DNA from: Watersipora subatra
Taxonomy: Eukaryota > Bryozoa > Gymnolaemata > Cheilostomatida > Watersiporidae
Length of the DNA stretch: 64,000 nt
Reading direction: 5' to 3'
Assembly: GCF_963576615.1 (NCBI RefSeq)
Contig: NC_088711.1
Location: 3,224,001-3,288,000 of the forward strand
Every line of letters begins with the position of its first letter. The stretch's first letter is position 1. Of this stretch, positions 25,901 through 34,700 are shown one piece after another. The position numbers were made by a program, and so were the translations under genes. The notes under the pieces are model-generated. The model was not told the DNA's origin. It did not search any database and worked only from the letters and a program-made list of their open reading frames with translations.

Positions 25901-28900
25901 AACTTTAAAAAACGACCCAGAGGTAAAGATCCTTAAAACAGCGCTAATGGCCAAAAGTACTTCAGAATCCTTCATTGAGACAATTTCAAAGAAATTCAGC
26001 TCGTGGAGACGTTTCGTTAGAGCCATAGCAAACGTTCAATCCGTTTTAAGAAACAAGAGCTTGAAGAAAGTGTTGAAACTTTCTGTAGAGCAAATGCAAG
26101 ACGCTGAGACAGCTATAGTTCGACTACTACAACAAACAACTTATTTGCAAGAAATCAAGAAGTTAGCAGCTGGGAAACAAATCAACAAGGACAGCAAAAT
26201 CCGCAGTTTGACACCATTTCTTGATGAGTCTGGATTGCTACGAGTCAATAGTAGGTCGATGTCTATCTTAACCTTTCAAGAAAAGCGGCCGCTAATCATT
26301 CCCAAAACAGACTTAGCCAAACTGCTCATCAGCCACTTTCACCAGTCCACTCATCATTCAGGCACTAATGTGACTGTGTCAGCAGTCAGACAAGCTGGCT
26401 ACTGGGTCACAGGAGCTACAGCCCTAGCGAGATCAATTGTTTTTAACTGCGTCAAGTGCCGTCTACAGCGAAGCAGACCGACAGAGCAGATCATGGGATT
26501 GCTACCTGAAGAACGCACCAGCCCTTCTCCGCCATTTACTCACGTTGGGCTCGACGTATTTGGTCACTTTCTTGTCAAAGAGCGTAGGTCAGAGATTAAA
26601 AGATGGGGCATAGTGTTCACATGTACTTATACCAGAGGTATCCATATTGAACTGATTGACAACTTGACAACTGATAGTTTCTTGCAAGCTTTGAGAAGGT
26701 TTCAAGCCATAAGAGGACAAGTACGAACAATATTCTGCGATAATGGCACAAATTTCGTTGGTGGGAGAAATCAGCTAGAAAGGGATCTATTAGAAATGAA
26801 AGACTCCAGAGCCAAACAATTTTTATTAGACAACAAAATACAGTTCAAAATGAATACGCCTTCAGCAAGTCATCAGGGGGGCTTGTGGGAAAGACAAATA
26901 CGCACAATCCGAAGTATCCTCAATAGCATGACTCCAAAGTATTCCGGACGACTAACCACAGAAAGTTTGCAAACAGCCTTCATGGAAATTACAGCAGCCA
27001 TAAACAACAGGCCTCTCTCAACCATAAGTGCAACGGACACCGAACCAGTTATAACGATCAACCATTTACTGACGGGCAAATCTCAGAATATTTTACCACC
27101 ACCAGGAGAATTCACATCGGATGAGCTATATGGAAGGCACATGTATAGGAAAACCCAACAGCTAGCACAAGAATTCTGGGAAATGTGGAACAGTCAATAT
27201 TTAAGCAAAATAGAGATGAGAAGTAAATGGCAGCATCCGCAGCCAAACCTCAAGGTGGGAGATGTTGTTTTGATCATAGACGAAAACCAGCCCAGGAACT
27301 TTTGGTCAACTGGCAAGATAGTTGCCTTACATTTCGGAGCTGACTCACGAGTGAGAAAAGCGACAGTAATGCTTGCAACACCAGATCTGGACGCTAAGGG
27401 AAAACCTATCGACAATAGAAAGGTTATAGATAGACCAGTACAGAAACTGATTCTGCTTGTGTCACCTTAAGAATGTTAGCTAGTACATTTATTCAATTGC
27501 TTATAGTCCATTTTATTGTATGATCATATGCAACTTAAATAGTGAATTCATATTACTGGTCAATTATATTTACATAATACAAAACAAAACTTGAACACCC
27601 TTCATCTTAAATTAAATGCAAATTTAGGTGGGAGTGTGAAGTGTAAAGTCAGCTAGTAGTACCATTTCCTATGCACTCACAAATTACAGTTCATTGTAAT
27701 GTCTATAGTTCGCTGCCACCACCGGGCCACGCATGAAACCTATTAACCTTGCCGAAACACATTAAAATATCAGTTATGCCATAATTACACTGCTTATTAA
27801 AACATACTCATGCTGCCGCACTGGAAACGGTTTTTCTAAACGACTTCCACTGGTTTCCCTAATGGTGACATTGTACGTGCTGACTCATATTTGCTTTTAC
27901 ATATATATATGCCAGTTTCAGATTAGCCACGCAGTAGCAGTTTTAGTGCTGTGGGCAGCAAGTAACCCAGCACAAAAAGTTTTATTATCAATAAGTGACA
28001 AAATTATAAGTGAGAGACTAGCAGGCCTACGAAGGCAAAAGGTCAGTTTTATTATATACCTATATGTATTTTATTTGACTAAATTGAATGCTTTTGTTTT
28101 AATGTGACTTTCATGTCAATTATATAATGTTTGTTTTATGTTATTATACTTTACACTGTAGTTTTATTGTGACATGTACTTTTGTAGACTTCACGGTCTA
28201 TTCCGGCTATCAGTAAAATAAACAGTCATATCTACCAGAATACGATCAGTTCAGTTTAAACCACCGCAAAACCTGCTGTCATCTCGATTCGTGGCAATTT
28301 CGCTACAGTATATATTACTGCAGTAAAAGATATGACCAATGATAAGCTTTTTCTGATCATGTTGCAAAAAATTGATACTCCACATAATTTCTCTATGTTT
28401 TGCACCTTTATTCCAATAATGCCTCATTGGAGAAATCACTCATCAACTTGCAATGGAGCAAGAATTGTGCATCATTCTTAAAGAACAAGTTTTCATCTGC
28501 ATTCGACGTAGTTGCGTTCACATTGACTGGTCGTAAGTCGGCCTGAATACAAAAGTTGAACTATTAAATATAATATTATTTATATGATCCTTTAAATATT
28601 TTTGCTGTAGACTATCATATATAGTCTACAGTAAGTTTATGATATTGAATAAAATAATTGTAAATATACCGCACTGTCAAGAATGGCACATCTATTCGCT
28701 ACTCTACACAATGTTAAATATGTCTATGCATTATAAAGATATTATAAATTGTGGTCATTTTAAAGATGGTGAAACGTCAGTTGCATAGGGTTTAAGTCGA
28801 TGACAATTATTAGTCGCATTAACAAGCTGACACTGATGAGGGTCATACAAGTTTGATGTTTTGGAGTCTTTCTCCCGTTCAATAAGGAAAACAACTTCAA

Positions 28901-29443
28901 ATTATTTAATTTGCATTGCGCTAAACTTTTTTATGGTAGTATTTTATGAATAGTTACACATTTGAAGAATCTGCTTTTGTACTGTTTTTAAAATAATAAT
29001 CATTAACATATTTTTTTGTCATTTATGAACATAAACCCCTTTACAAATTTAAATTCTCATGTATGTTCTATTCATAAAACCTTCATTTTACTACATACAT
29101 TTTTCATCGAGCAGGATAAAAATAGGATAGGATGATAACAGTGATAGGATAAAAATGATGGTTTTTGTCTATCAAGATGTAAAGTCACTCTTGGCTGTTT
29201 TAAAGTTGGACCACTTTTGACTTCTACTAGTGGTATTATACCATTATTATACAATTACCTAGGTATCTCATGTTTTAGGCTGTGTTGGGTAAGAAGTACA
29301 GCCTACCATCAGCCTATGCAGCATGTAACTATCCAACAGAAGGCTTAGAGACTCTTGTGAGGCTCTGTATTATTGATCCCAATTTTCCTTCCTTCGTTGC
29401 TGAGGTGGAAAAGATTATGGAGTCTGTTACTGCTAACAAATAA
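10949..29443 (+). CDS. REC114: REC114, meiotic recombination initiation protein (four coding exons)
   Basis: Exons: 10931-11098 (ATG at 10949), 15142-15225, 15476-15676 and 29279-29443 (stop TAA 29441-29443). All junctions are GT-AG and phase 0, giving about 199 residues; mammalian REC114 has about 260. The family's PH-like N-terminal domain is recognisable. WELERYGKF matches the WPLQRYGRF region, SESTVL|ESFSL spans the next junction, then comes W-L-K with LLLLHRVK|DLSRKFRLKF, and a helix ending LRQYLTV closes the domain. The last exon holds the conserved C-terminal helix (LPSAYAA, then LVRLCIIDPNFPSFVAEVEK), which in mouse binds MEI4. REC114 works with MEI4, IHO1 and TOPOVIBL on meiotic chromosome axes to promote SPO11 breaks. 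Exon 3 joined straight to exon 4 (VSQDVFAQ|AVLGKKYSLPSAY) fits the family best. Intron 1 carries a VNTR; intron 3 (13.6 kb) is filled with transposons. An extra 5' exon is possible. Confidence 0.82.
11655..12995. repeat. 38-bp VNTR, about 35 copies, in REC114 intron 1
   Basis: About 35 head-to-tail copies of a 38-bp unit containing GATGCATAGG, TTTAAAGG and TAGAGGAGGTGATTGA. Variant units differ by a few bases (GGTGGT or GGTGAT; ATTGAC, ATTGAT or ATTCAT). A distinctive variant with AAAGTAGAGG followed by GATGGATGG occurs near 11761 and again 342 bp later near 12103, which is exactly nine units. A run of nine or more near-identical ATTGACGGTGATG units follows (about 12340-12670). The repeat is flanked by unique intron sequence. 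Confidence 0.95.
12996..13733. other. Intron sequence with AT-rich simple repeat
   Basis: No gene seen. About 13605-13735 is a mixture of ATAC/GTAT motifs (TATGTATACATA and similar palindromic words), low-complexity sequence directly before the repeat that starts at 13734. Confidence 0.5.
13734..14125 (+). repeat. Interspersed repeat family R, copy 1 (partial)
   Basis: Begins ATGCCCAGGTCATAAAAGAG and continues TTTGCACAGAAAATTTATTT, then AACTTTCAAATTTCATATCA. The same block order opens the repeats at about 32268 and 61512, whose consensus start is TGAATGCCCGGCGTTGCCC followed by GGGTAATAAAAA. The similarity fades near 14125. A tRNA-like block at 14770-14860 may belong to the same copy, as tRNA-like blocks occur near the far end of the other copies. 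Classification is unknown. Confidence 0.6.
14625..14695. repeat. Pogo-type terminus with the inner part of its inverted repeat tandemly amplified (16 bp x 4)
   Basis: Four 16-bp units CATCGTAACCCGAGGG (with minor changes) run into CGCACTG, followed by TA. Reverse complemented this is CAGTGCGCCCTCGGGTTACG, close to the terminus of the 3090-5181 element. The matching opposite end was not found upstream, so only one end of the element can be placed. Confidence 0.65.
14770..14860 (+). repeat. tRNA-like block of a SINE-type repeat
   Basis: Contains TTGTGGTTATGCG (A-box-like) and, about 45 bases on, GTTGCAAGTTCAATCC (B-box-like). The same arrangement appears on the minus strand at 63820-63910. It is not a true tRNA gene: the acceptor stem and cloverleaf do not close. 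Probably a tRNA-derived repeat in REC114 intron 1. Confidence 0.5.
15752..17676. mobile_element. Second pogo/Tigger-like transposon, about 1.9 kb, containing a hAT insertion
   Basis: Left end CAGTCAAACATGGATAACT and right end AGCTATCCATGTTTGACTG are inverted repeats, flanked by TA on both sides (15750-15751 and 17677-17678). Further copies of TAACTCGAAC/GATAACTTGAACGC lie inside each end. A minus-strand frame at about 15921-16136 has VYAKVTSLFHASDK and weakly recalls the CENP-B-type DNA-binding part of Tigger transposases. A 1.1-kb hAT element sits inside at 16389-17530, leaving about 0.78 kb of the host element. It lies in REC114 intron 3 and is inactive. Confidence 0.8.
16389..17530. mobile_element. 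Non-autonomous hAT transposon, 1142 bp, nested
   Basis: The terminal inverted repeats are TAGAGGTGGAACGAGACA on the left and TGTCTCGTTCTACCTCTA on the right. They are flanked by a perfect 8-bp target duplication GTATATGT (16381-16388 and 17531-17538), the hAT hallmark. Subterminal GAGACTCGAG/CTCGAGAC words are clustered at both ends, as transposase-binding repeats often are. There is no open frame of transposase size. It inserted into the pogo-like element at 15752-17676 and so is younger than it. Confidence 0.9.
18446..19903 (+). mobile_element. Helitron, non-autonomous, 1458 bp
   Basis: The element starts TCCCACGACCAAACACGAGC and ends GGGGAATTCCTAG (CTAG terminus). It lies between host A (18445) and T (19904) with no target duplication, exactly as Helitrons insert. 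Removing it joins CAAACTAA to TAATATTACAG, which matches the uninterrupted M1 copy (reverse complement of 32705-33570: CAAATCAA / TAATACTGCAG). A hairpin-forming word (CCAAACAC..GTGTTTGG) follows the 5' end, and TTTGGTCGTGGG near the 3' end is the inverse of the 5' CCCACGACCAAA. No Rep/helicase coding is seen. Confidence 0.88.
18911..19174. repeat. Long imperfect inverted repeat inside the Helitron
   Basis: The arm GGAAGAGTATAGTTCATATT...TGTTACAACGGTAAAATATTG at 18911-18970 recurs as its reverse complement at about 19110-19174. Further matching sequence runs inward (AGTAACTT, AAGATCTTG, TTTTACTGAA, GGGAAACTG). One arm carries about 20 extra bases. The centre is near 19030. A transcript could fold into a hairpin of more than 100 bp. 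It may be an older fold-back element carried by the Helitron. Confidence 0.8.
20104..20244. repeat. 141-bp direct repeat, left copy, flanking the BEL/Pao element
   Basis: Begins GTATATATTACTGCAGTAAA and ends GAGAAATCACTCATCAACT. By eye it is identical to 28308-28448, immediately after the right LTR. The left copy starts at the last base of the M1 element, so the duplication breakpoint coincides with the M1 end. Confidence 0.93.
20245..20917 (+). repeat. BEL/Pao left LTR
   Basis: 673 bp, TG...CA termini, nearly identical to the right LTR. A short open frame inside it (around 20472-20717) is bounded by splice-like signals but occurs in both LTRs and is not needed by REC114. Confidence 0.92.
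27635..28307 (+). repeat. BEL/Pao right LTR
   Basis: 673 bp, the same length as the left LTR with about two differences. It is preceded by the polypurine tract AGGTGGGAG. Confidence 0.92.
28308..28448. repeat. 141-bp direct repeat, right copy
   Basis: Identical by eye to 20104-20244. It is followed by unique intron sequence (CAATGGAGCAAG...), whereas the left copy runs into the LTR. Confidence 0.93.
28449..29278. other. End of REC114 intron 3
   Basis: Plain AT-rich intron. No repeat boundary or exon seen before the acceptor CATGTTTTAG at 29278. Confidence 0.5.
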
Positions 29444-31754
29444 TTTAGCATTCAGTAATGTTTTTTTTATAATTTTCGAACAGTGATTATTACTCTGCAT
29501 TGCAATTTAAATGTGTTATTGCTAGTAACCTGTAACACTAACGAAGCCTTGCTCTAATAGACTTGCGTTACTGTTAGCACTTGTGGCAGTTTGCGGAACT
29601 CTTGCTGGTGATGGAACTACATATGAATCTGTCTATGCAATGCACTGTGATATTATTCTAAATCTGTTTAAAATAATTATTTTTAAGCATCAACTTTGAG
29701 TCATTGCAAATACTGTGCTATAGTTATTAATACATAAATGTATAGCTCTGTAATAACTTTGAATTCTGTAATTGTCTCTTTACTAGTTGTACACGCTACC
29801 ACACACCTTATTTAATACCAAGATGTAGATTTAACAAAGGTTTTAGCCTTTGTACAAGGTAGGTAGCAGTACATAAATGTTTGAATATCTTGCTCAGATT
29901 GTCACAATATGGTGTGTTGAGTATAAATAGAATGGAGGTTCTCTTATTGTTCATTGTTTAGGCTGTACATCGATGTAATCGTAATTCGATATATCGCTAA
30001 ATTTAATAGAAGTAGTGGCAACTAAACGAGATTATAGCTTTGACACCAAAATCGCTCATTGTCTCCAGCTATCTTTTAATCAATAAAGCAAACTGCCTTT
30101 TAGTGCCTTGTACTTGACTCTTATTCACACCCATTGCAAAGTTGACTTGGATCGGAAAATGAAGTCCCTGGAATTCAAATGGTAGATCTAATGAAATGAG
30201 AAACAAAACATTCTATCAGAAACGAAAAAAATGAACACATTTTTACCTTTGTATTTGCCTGTCAAAATTGTGCCTCTAAAACATAGGTCATTCTCTGTTA
30301 AATTGCCAATCGAGTCCCATTCCCAAGCTTTAGCGGGTTTGAGTCTCTAGGAAGATTAGCTAAGACTTCTTTTTTCAAAATAAGATTATGAAGAGGCAGG
30401 CTGCTGGCCGTTTAGATATTCTATTAGATAGTTAACAATTTGATATTGATCAGCCATATTGTCAGCCAATTTGTAGCTCTTGTGTTTATTAGGTTGTTGT
30501 CAAAGAGTTTGGCATTGATTGAAACAACAGCATCATTCTAGCGAGCAAGAACGGCTTTTTCCCCAAGCCTTGTTTGGTCAGAGAATTTAACTGAAAGATT
30601 TAGAAACACCATGAACATGAGTTTTTTGGATCATTTTGAAACAAAAAATAATGCTTTGAAGTGGGGAAAGAATTTCGTAGTGAATTTTACAGCGCAAATC
30701 TTAAAACTTTCATGGGCTTAAAACCTTCCCCTACCCTCGCAGCTCAAGCTGATTAAGAACATATAGGGTTTGTAAGGTATTAAAGGCTTAGTTTAGACGA
30801 AGTGAGTATTCAAACAACCATCTTTGTCATTAATATGTTAGATAGAGCTGGCTATTTTTACACAAACTACTATTCGATTAGGTTGACAGTGTGGTGGGGA
30901 AAAGCTATTTAAACCAGAAGTTGCATTGCCGATTTCTAACATGGCGGATTAGAATAACTATGCGCTTATAAATAAAATACTGATAGTCAGTCCTCTTTGA
31001 TTAAAACTTGCGCAACAGGTCATATTAAAAAATATTCTATACTACTGGCAACAAAGTTACCCGCAAGAAGTGTTCCATGAAATGATTTCTGATAACAGAC
31101 TCACAACACCTTAGCTAAAAACTGTTGCAAACTTTGTAACCTTACCATGCATGACTATTAAACGCCCTTTATAGGCCTACGTGATGACAGTCACAATTCA
31201 ATGTAGAATCAGGGAGTAGAAGTATTCAGTAGCTCAAACTTTCATTCAATCAGTTGAACATTTTACCTACATTTGATGAAGCTTAAACCAAAGGGTAAGA
31301 TTGATGATAAACTGTAACAGTAACTTTTATGAATTTAAATAAGCAATGCTTCAACTCATCGCTGATCAATAATTAATTGATACTGGTAGGAAATGTTTTA
31401 TATATGCTTGAATTCCTGTAGTTTTTTAGTTCATCAGGAATTTTCCAGGAGTACTCTTGGCTGTCTTTGAGGCGTGCGTGTTTTTGCAATAGGTTGTTTG
31501 TGAAGAAAGATGCGGTAGGTTATTCCTCTGGCTGGCTGTCGAGTTCGGGGGAACTGTTCACGCTGCTTATTAGTGACAGCTTGATATATAACTCACTCGT
31601 GAAGTTCACAGTACACGTATTGCCTGCATGATATCTTTCAATCCTAGTAATCTATTGGTCATTTCTCGAGCTCATTGAAGCGCAACAGGCTGGTTTATAA
31701 CCTTGTATACAATACGCTACTTTGTTGTTATCGGGAAGACTCGACTAGTTACAG
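29444..31754. other. REC114 3' flank and intergenic sequence
   Basis: The first AATAAA in a plausible place is at 30082-30087, about 640 bp after the stop. It could end the REC114 transcript. No other gene was recognised here. Confidence 0.45.
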
Positions 31755-34700
31755 CGTTTAACGTACATCTTGAAGCCTGGGAGGCCTACGAAGAATGGGC
31801 TGGAAATGCAAGTGATTTGTTAGCAAAAGTAAGATAATTAGTTTTTCTTACAACTATAATTAAAAGTTTTTACGTAATTTGGTTATGCAGCAATTTGCTA
31901 ATACCTCTATCGGTAGATATGCAAAAATTAGTATTGTAACTACATATACTAGTCGGCGTAGTATGCAGTAACTCTCAAACGGTTATTGTAGAACCATACT
32001 GTTTGTGAACTTGTTCAGTTCTCTCAACTTAACGTTTTCATTATTTGTGTTAGTTCTGCAAGAGTCAAACATAGTCTATTTGTTTGACTGGTGTACTGTT
32101 TAGTCTGCGCGTTTCGCTGACCGAAACGCTCATTTTGGCAGTTTTATACCGAAAACTACTCGAGACATGTGTTTTTTAAATAAACATTTACCTCATAGTT
32201 TCCACTTTCACCCTAGGGTGGTCTAGAAGCTATTTTAACACAAACCTAAGTATATACGTATACTAAATGAATGTCCGGCGTTGCCCAGGTAATAAAAAGT
32301 TTGTGCACGGAAGATTTATTTTTATTTAACATATAACAACATTTATCATTCTAACTTTCAAATTTCATATCATAAGAAAAGTGTTTTGTGCAGTTCAAAT
32401 AAATTTAGAGAAAAAGTAAAACAAATGTAAATGTGTTCAAATTTGAAATAATAGGCTAGTAATAGCTAGATATAGTAGCCTATGGTCTACTCTAATGCGT
32501 AGGCCTACAACAACAAAAAATGATTTGATACTCATACAATTAATACGAACTAAGAAAACAAAAATCGTACACAAGTTGACTTAATAACAATGAACACATA
32601 AAAGTGTGTGTATAAAAAGGTTACTGTTGCGGCAGAAACCATCCATCCAAAATTTGAATACAACTACTGGTACAGACGTAAAAATGATATATCGGAATTA
32701 AATACAGTAGGCGCTCCTACAATGTAAATAATCCAGTCCAGAAACATTTACGTTATGGTGAATTTACGTTGTAAGAACAGTAAGATACATGTAAATTGCC
32801 TAATCCGTTCCGAGATCTTTTCAAACTCGCCCCTTTGACCATTCCAAAAGGTAAAACTTTACGTAACTCTTTTAATTTGTGAGCTGTACCGTAACTGCAG
32901 TATTATTGATTTGCATCGGTATCTTTTCTCCTTTCTTTGATCAATCTCACTGGTTTTATAGACCATGATTGCGGTAATTTTACAACAAGTTGATGGGGAC
33001 TGCGCCTTTTCGACGTTCATTTACGATTTGCTTATTTTTCTAAACAGCAAAGTCTATTCTGCAAAGTAAAACTAATAACAAACATTTTGTACATCTACAA
33101 TACGGCAAAACAAAATATTTTTACTATAAAAAGCGCTTCTCCTCGTTTGTTGCCTATCTGTATGCAGGGATCAAGGTTAGGATAAATGATAACTGTCGAT
33201 GTTACTTGAACTTGTGGCATTCAGATTGGTGGACCTACGTTGTTGTATCTGCACCAATCGATCGCCTATAAGTATTTATGAGCATTTGCGCAGCTATCCT
33301 ATTCTCTGTTTTGTCGACACATTTGATGAGTTATTACGATGACCTAGAATGTCGCGAAAGATATATAGTAGATATAACGCTACACGCCCGTCGTTTTTTG
33401 CAAGTGCGCCGTGATAAACTAACATTTAAATCAATTTTGAAAACTTGCCCAAATTGACACTTTACGTTATGGAATTTTTTACGTAGTACTGAACAAAAAC
33501 TTCGCATAAATCTTTTACGTTATTTAGGAGGTATACGTATAGGAGGTATACGTTTTAGGAGCATCTACTGTACATTACTGAAGCAGTGAAACGCACACGG
33601 TATTTTGTGACCAAATCAAGAGAAAATGTAGAGGTAATTCCTATTTGAGATAAAGTAACATACAACTGTCCATGTAAAAAGTTTTGGGTTAGTTTTTAGC
33701 AATTGACCTTAGTTGCTAAGGGGATTGAAGGCGTGTGAATTGAAATGGAATATGAAAATGACAAACTAAAAAAATAGGTAATGAATATAAGGCTTTTAAA
33801 AAAATTTTAAAGGAAAAACATGCAAAATGTAATATTAACAATAAATAGTACATACTTAGCTTGTAACCTGCAATTGCGGCTAGAAGTAAACGTGGTATTA
33901 CAACTTCGGTATGTCGAACCGATGCAATGTGGAAAAATGAAGCTGAACAAACAGATTTTAGATAAGGATAGATAGATATGTTAGTAAGATATGGACAGTG
34001 TAGTGGTAAGGCACGCCTGTCTGCAGGCTTGGAGGCTGTGTTCAAATCCCATGCGAAGCGTATTTTTCGCTGTAAGATTTTTATCTATAACTGAACAGAC
34101 ATAGAATCAACAGACCGACAAACAAACGACAAACATGGAGTTTCATTTTTATATATATATATATGTATAGACCGTTATCGGAATACTTAGGATCTTGTTT
34201 TAACACCTGTCAACTGCGTTGATGAAGTGCTACTAATGTTATTCGGGTTGTTAACGGCTCTAAACTTTGTAATGCCTTGTGTTAAATAGTTCTTGGTCCT
34301 TCTGGACTCTCACCATACTTTTTAAATTTGCTGTATTTGTGCTGCAGAGTTGTTTTGTCACTTTTGATCATAGAACACTCGAATAAACACCGATGACGTT
34401 GTGTGTATAAGGGAGAAAGTGCTTCATATGGTTTCTGATTTGGGGACTACTCATAATGAGGACAGTGGGAATACAGCATGCTGCTGAGCTTCTTGATTGT
34501 TTGTCGGCTCAATCCTCATACATCTTTCACTATATGAGAGAAAATTGTTGTACATGTAGTTTTATAGCTGCATAGGGTTCACCCATTAAAGCCGAACAAT
34601 AATTTTTGTTTCTTTTTTGTCAAGGCTCTCAAGGCCTGCTTGGACCATTTTTGACAGAAATTGAAGGTTAATTGACAGGTCACAAATGCCTTATTAGTAA

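Larger units (their letters stand above)
20245..28307 (+). mobile_element. Young BEL/Pao LTR retrotransposon, 8.06 kb, in REC114 intron 3
   Basis: Two 673-bp LTRs (20245-20917 and 27635-28307) start TGTGAAG and end GCTACA and differ at about two positions, so the insertion is recent. After a leader of about 0.8 kb, the gag region (about 21.7-23.6 kb) has a DUF1759-type domain and CCHC-type knuckles (CFHCGKGNHKHNEC). It is followed by an aspartic protease (ALLDNGSDTTYI), BEL-type RT (CDIQKMFHNF), an RNase H/A17 region (HYFGDASLQGFGA), integrase (HHSGTNVTVS, IFCDNGTNFVGG) and a C-terminal DUF5641-like tail up to about 27.5 kb. A purine-rich GGTGGGAG precedes the right LTR. The domain order is complete but the coding region is broken, with about two breaks. 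Canonical 4-6-bp target duplications are absent; 141-bp direct repeats flank it instead. Confidence 0.93.
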
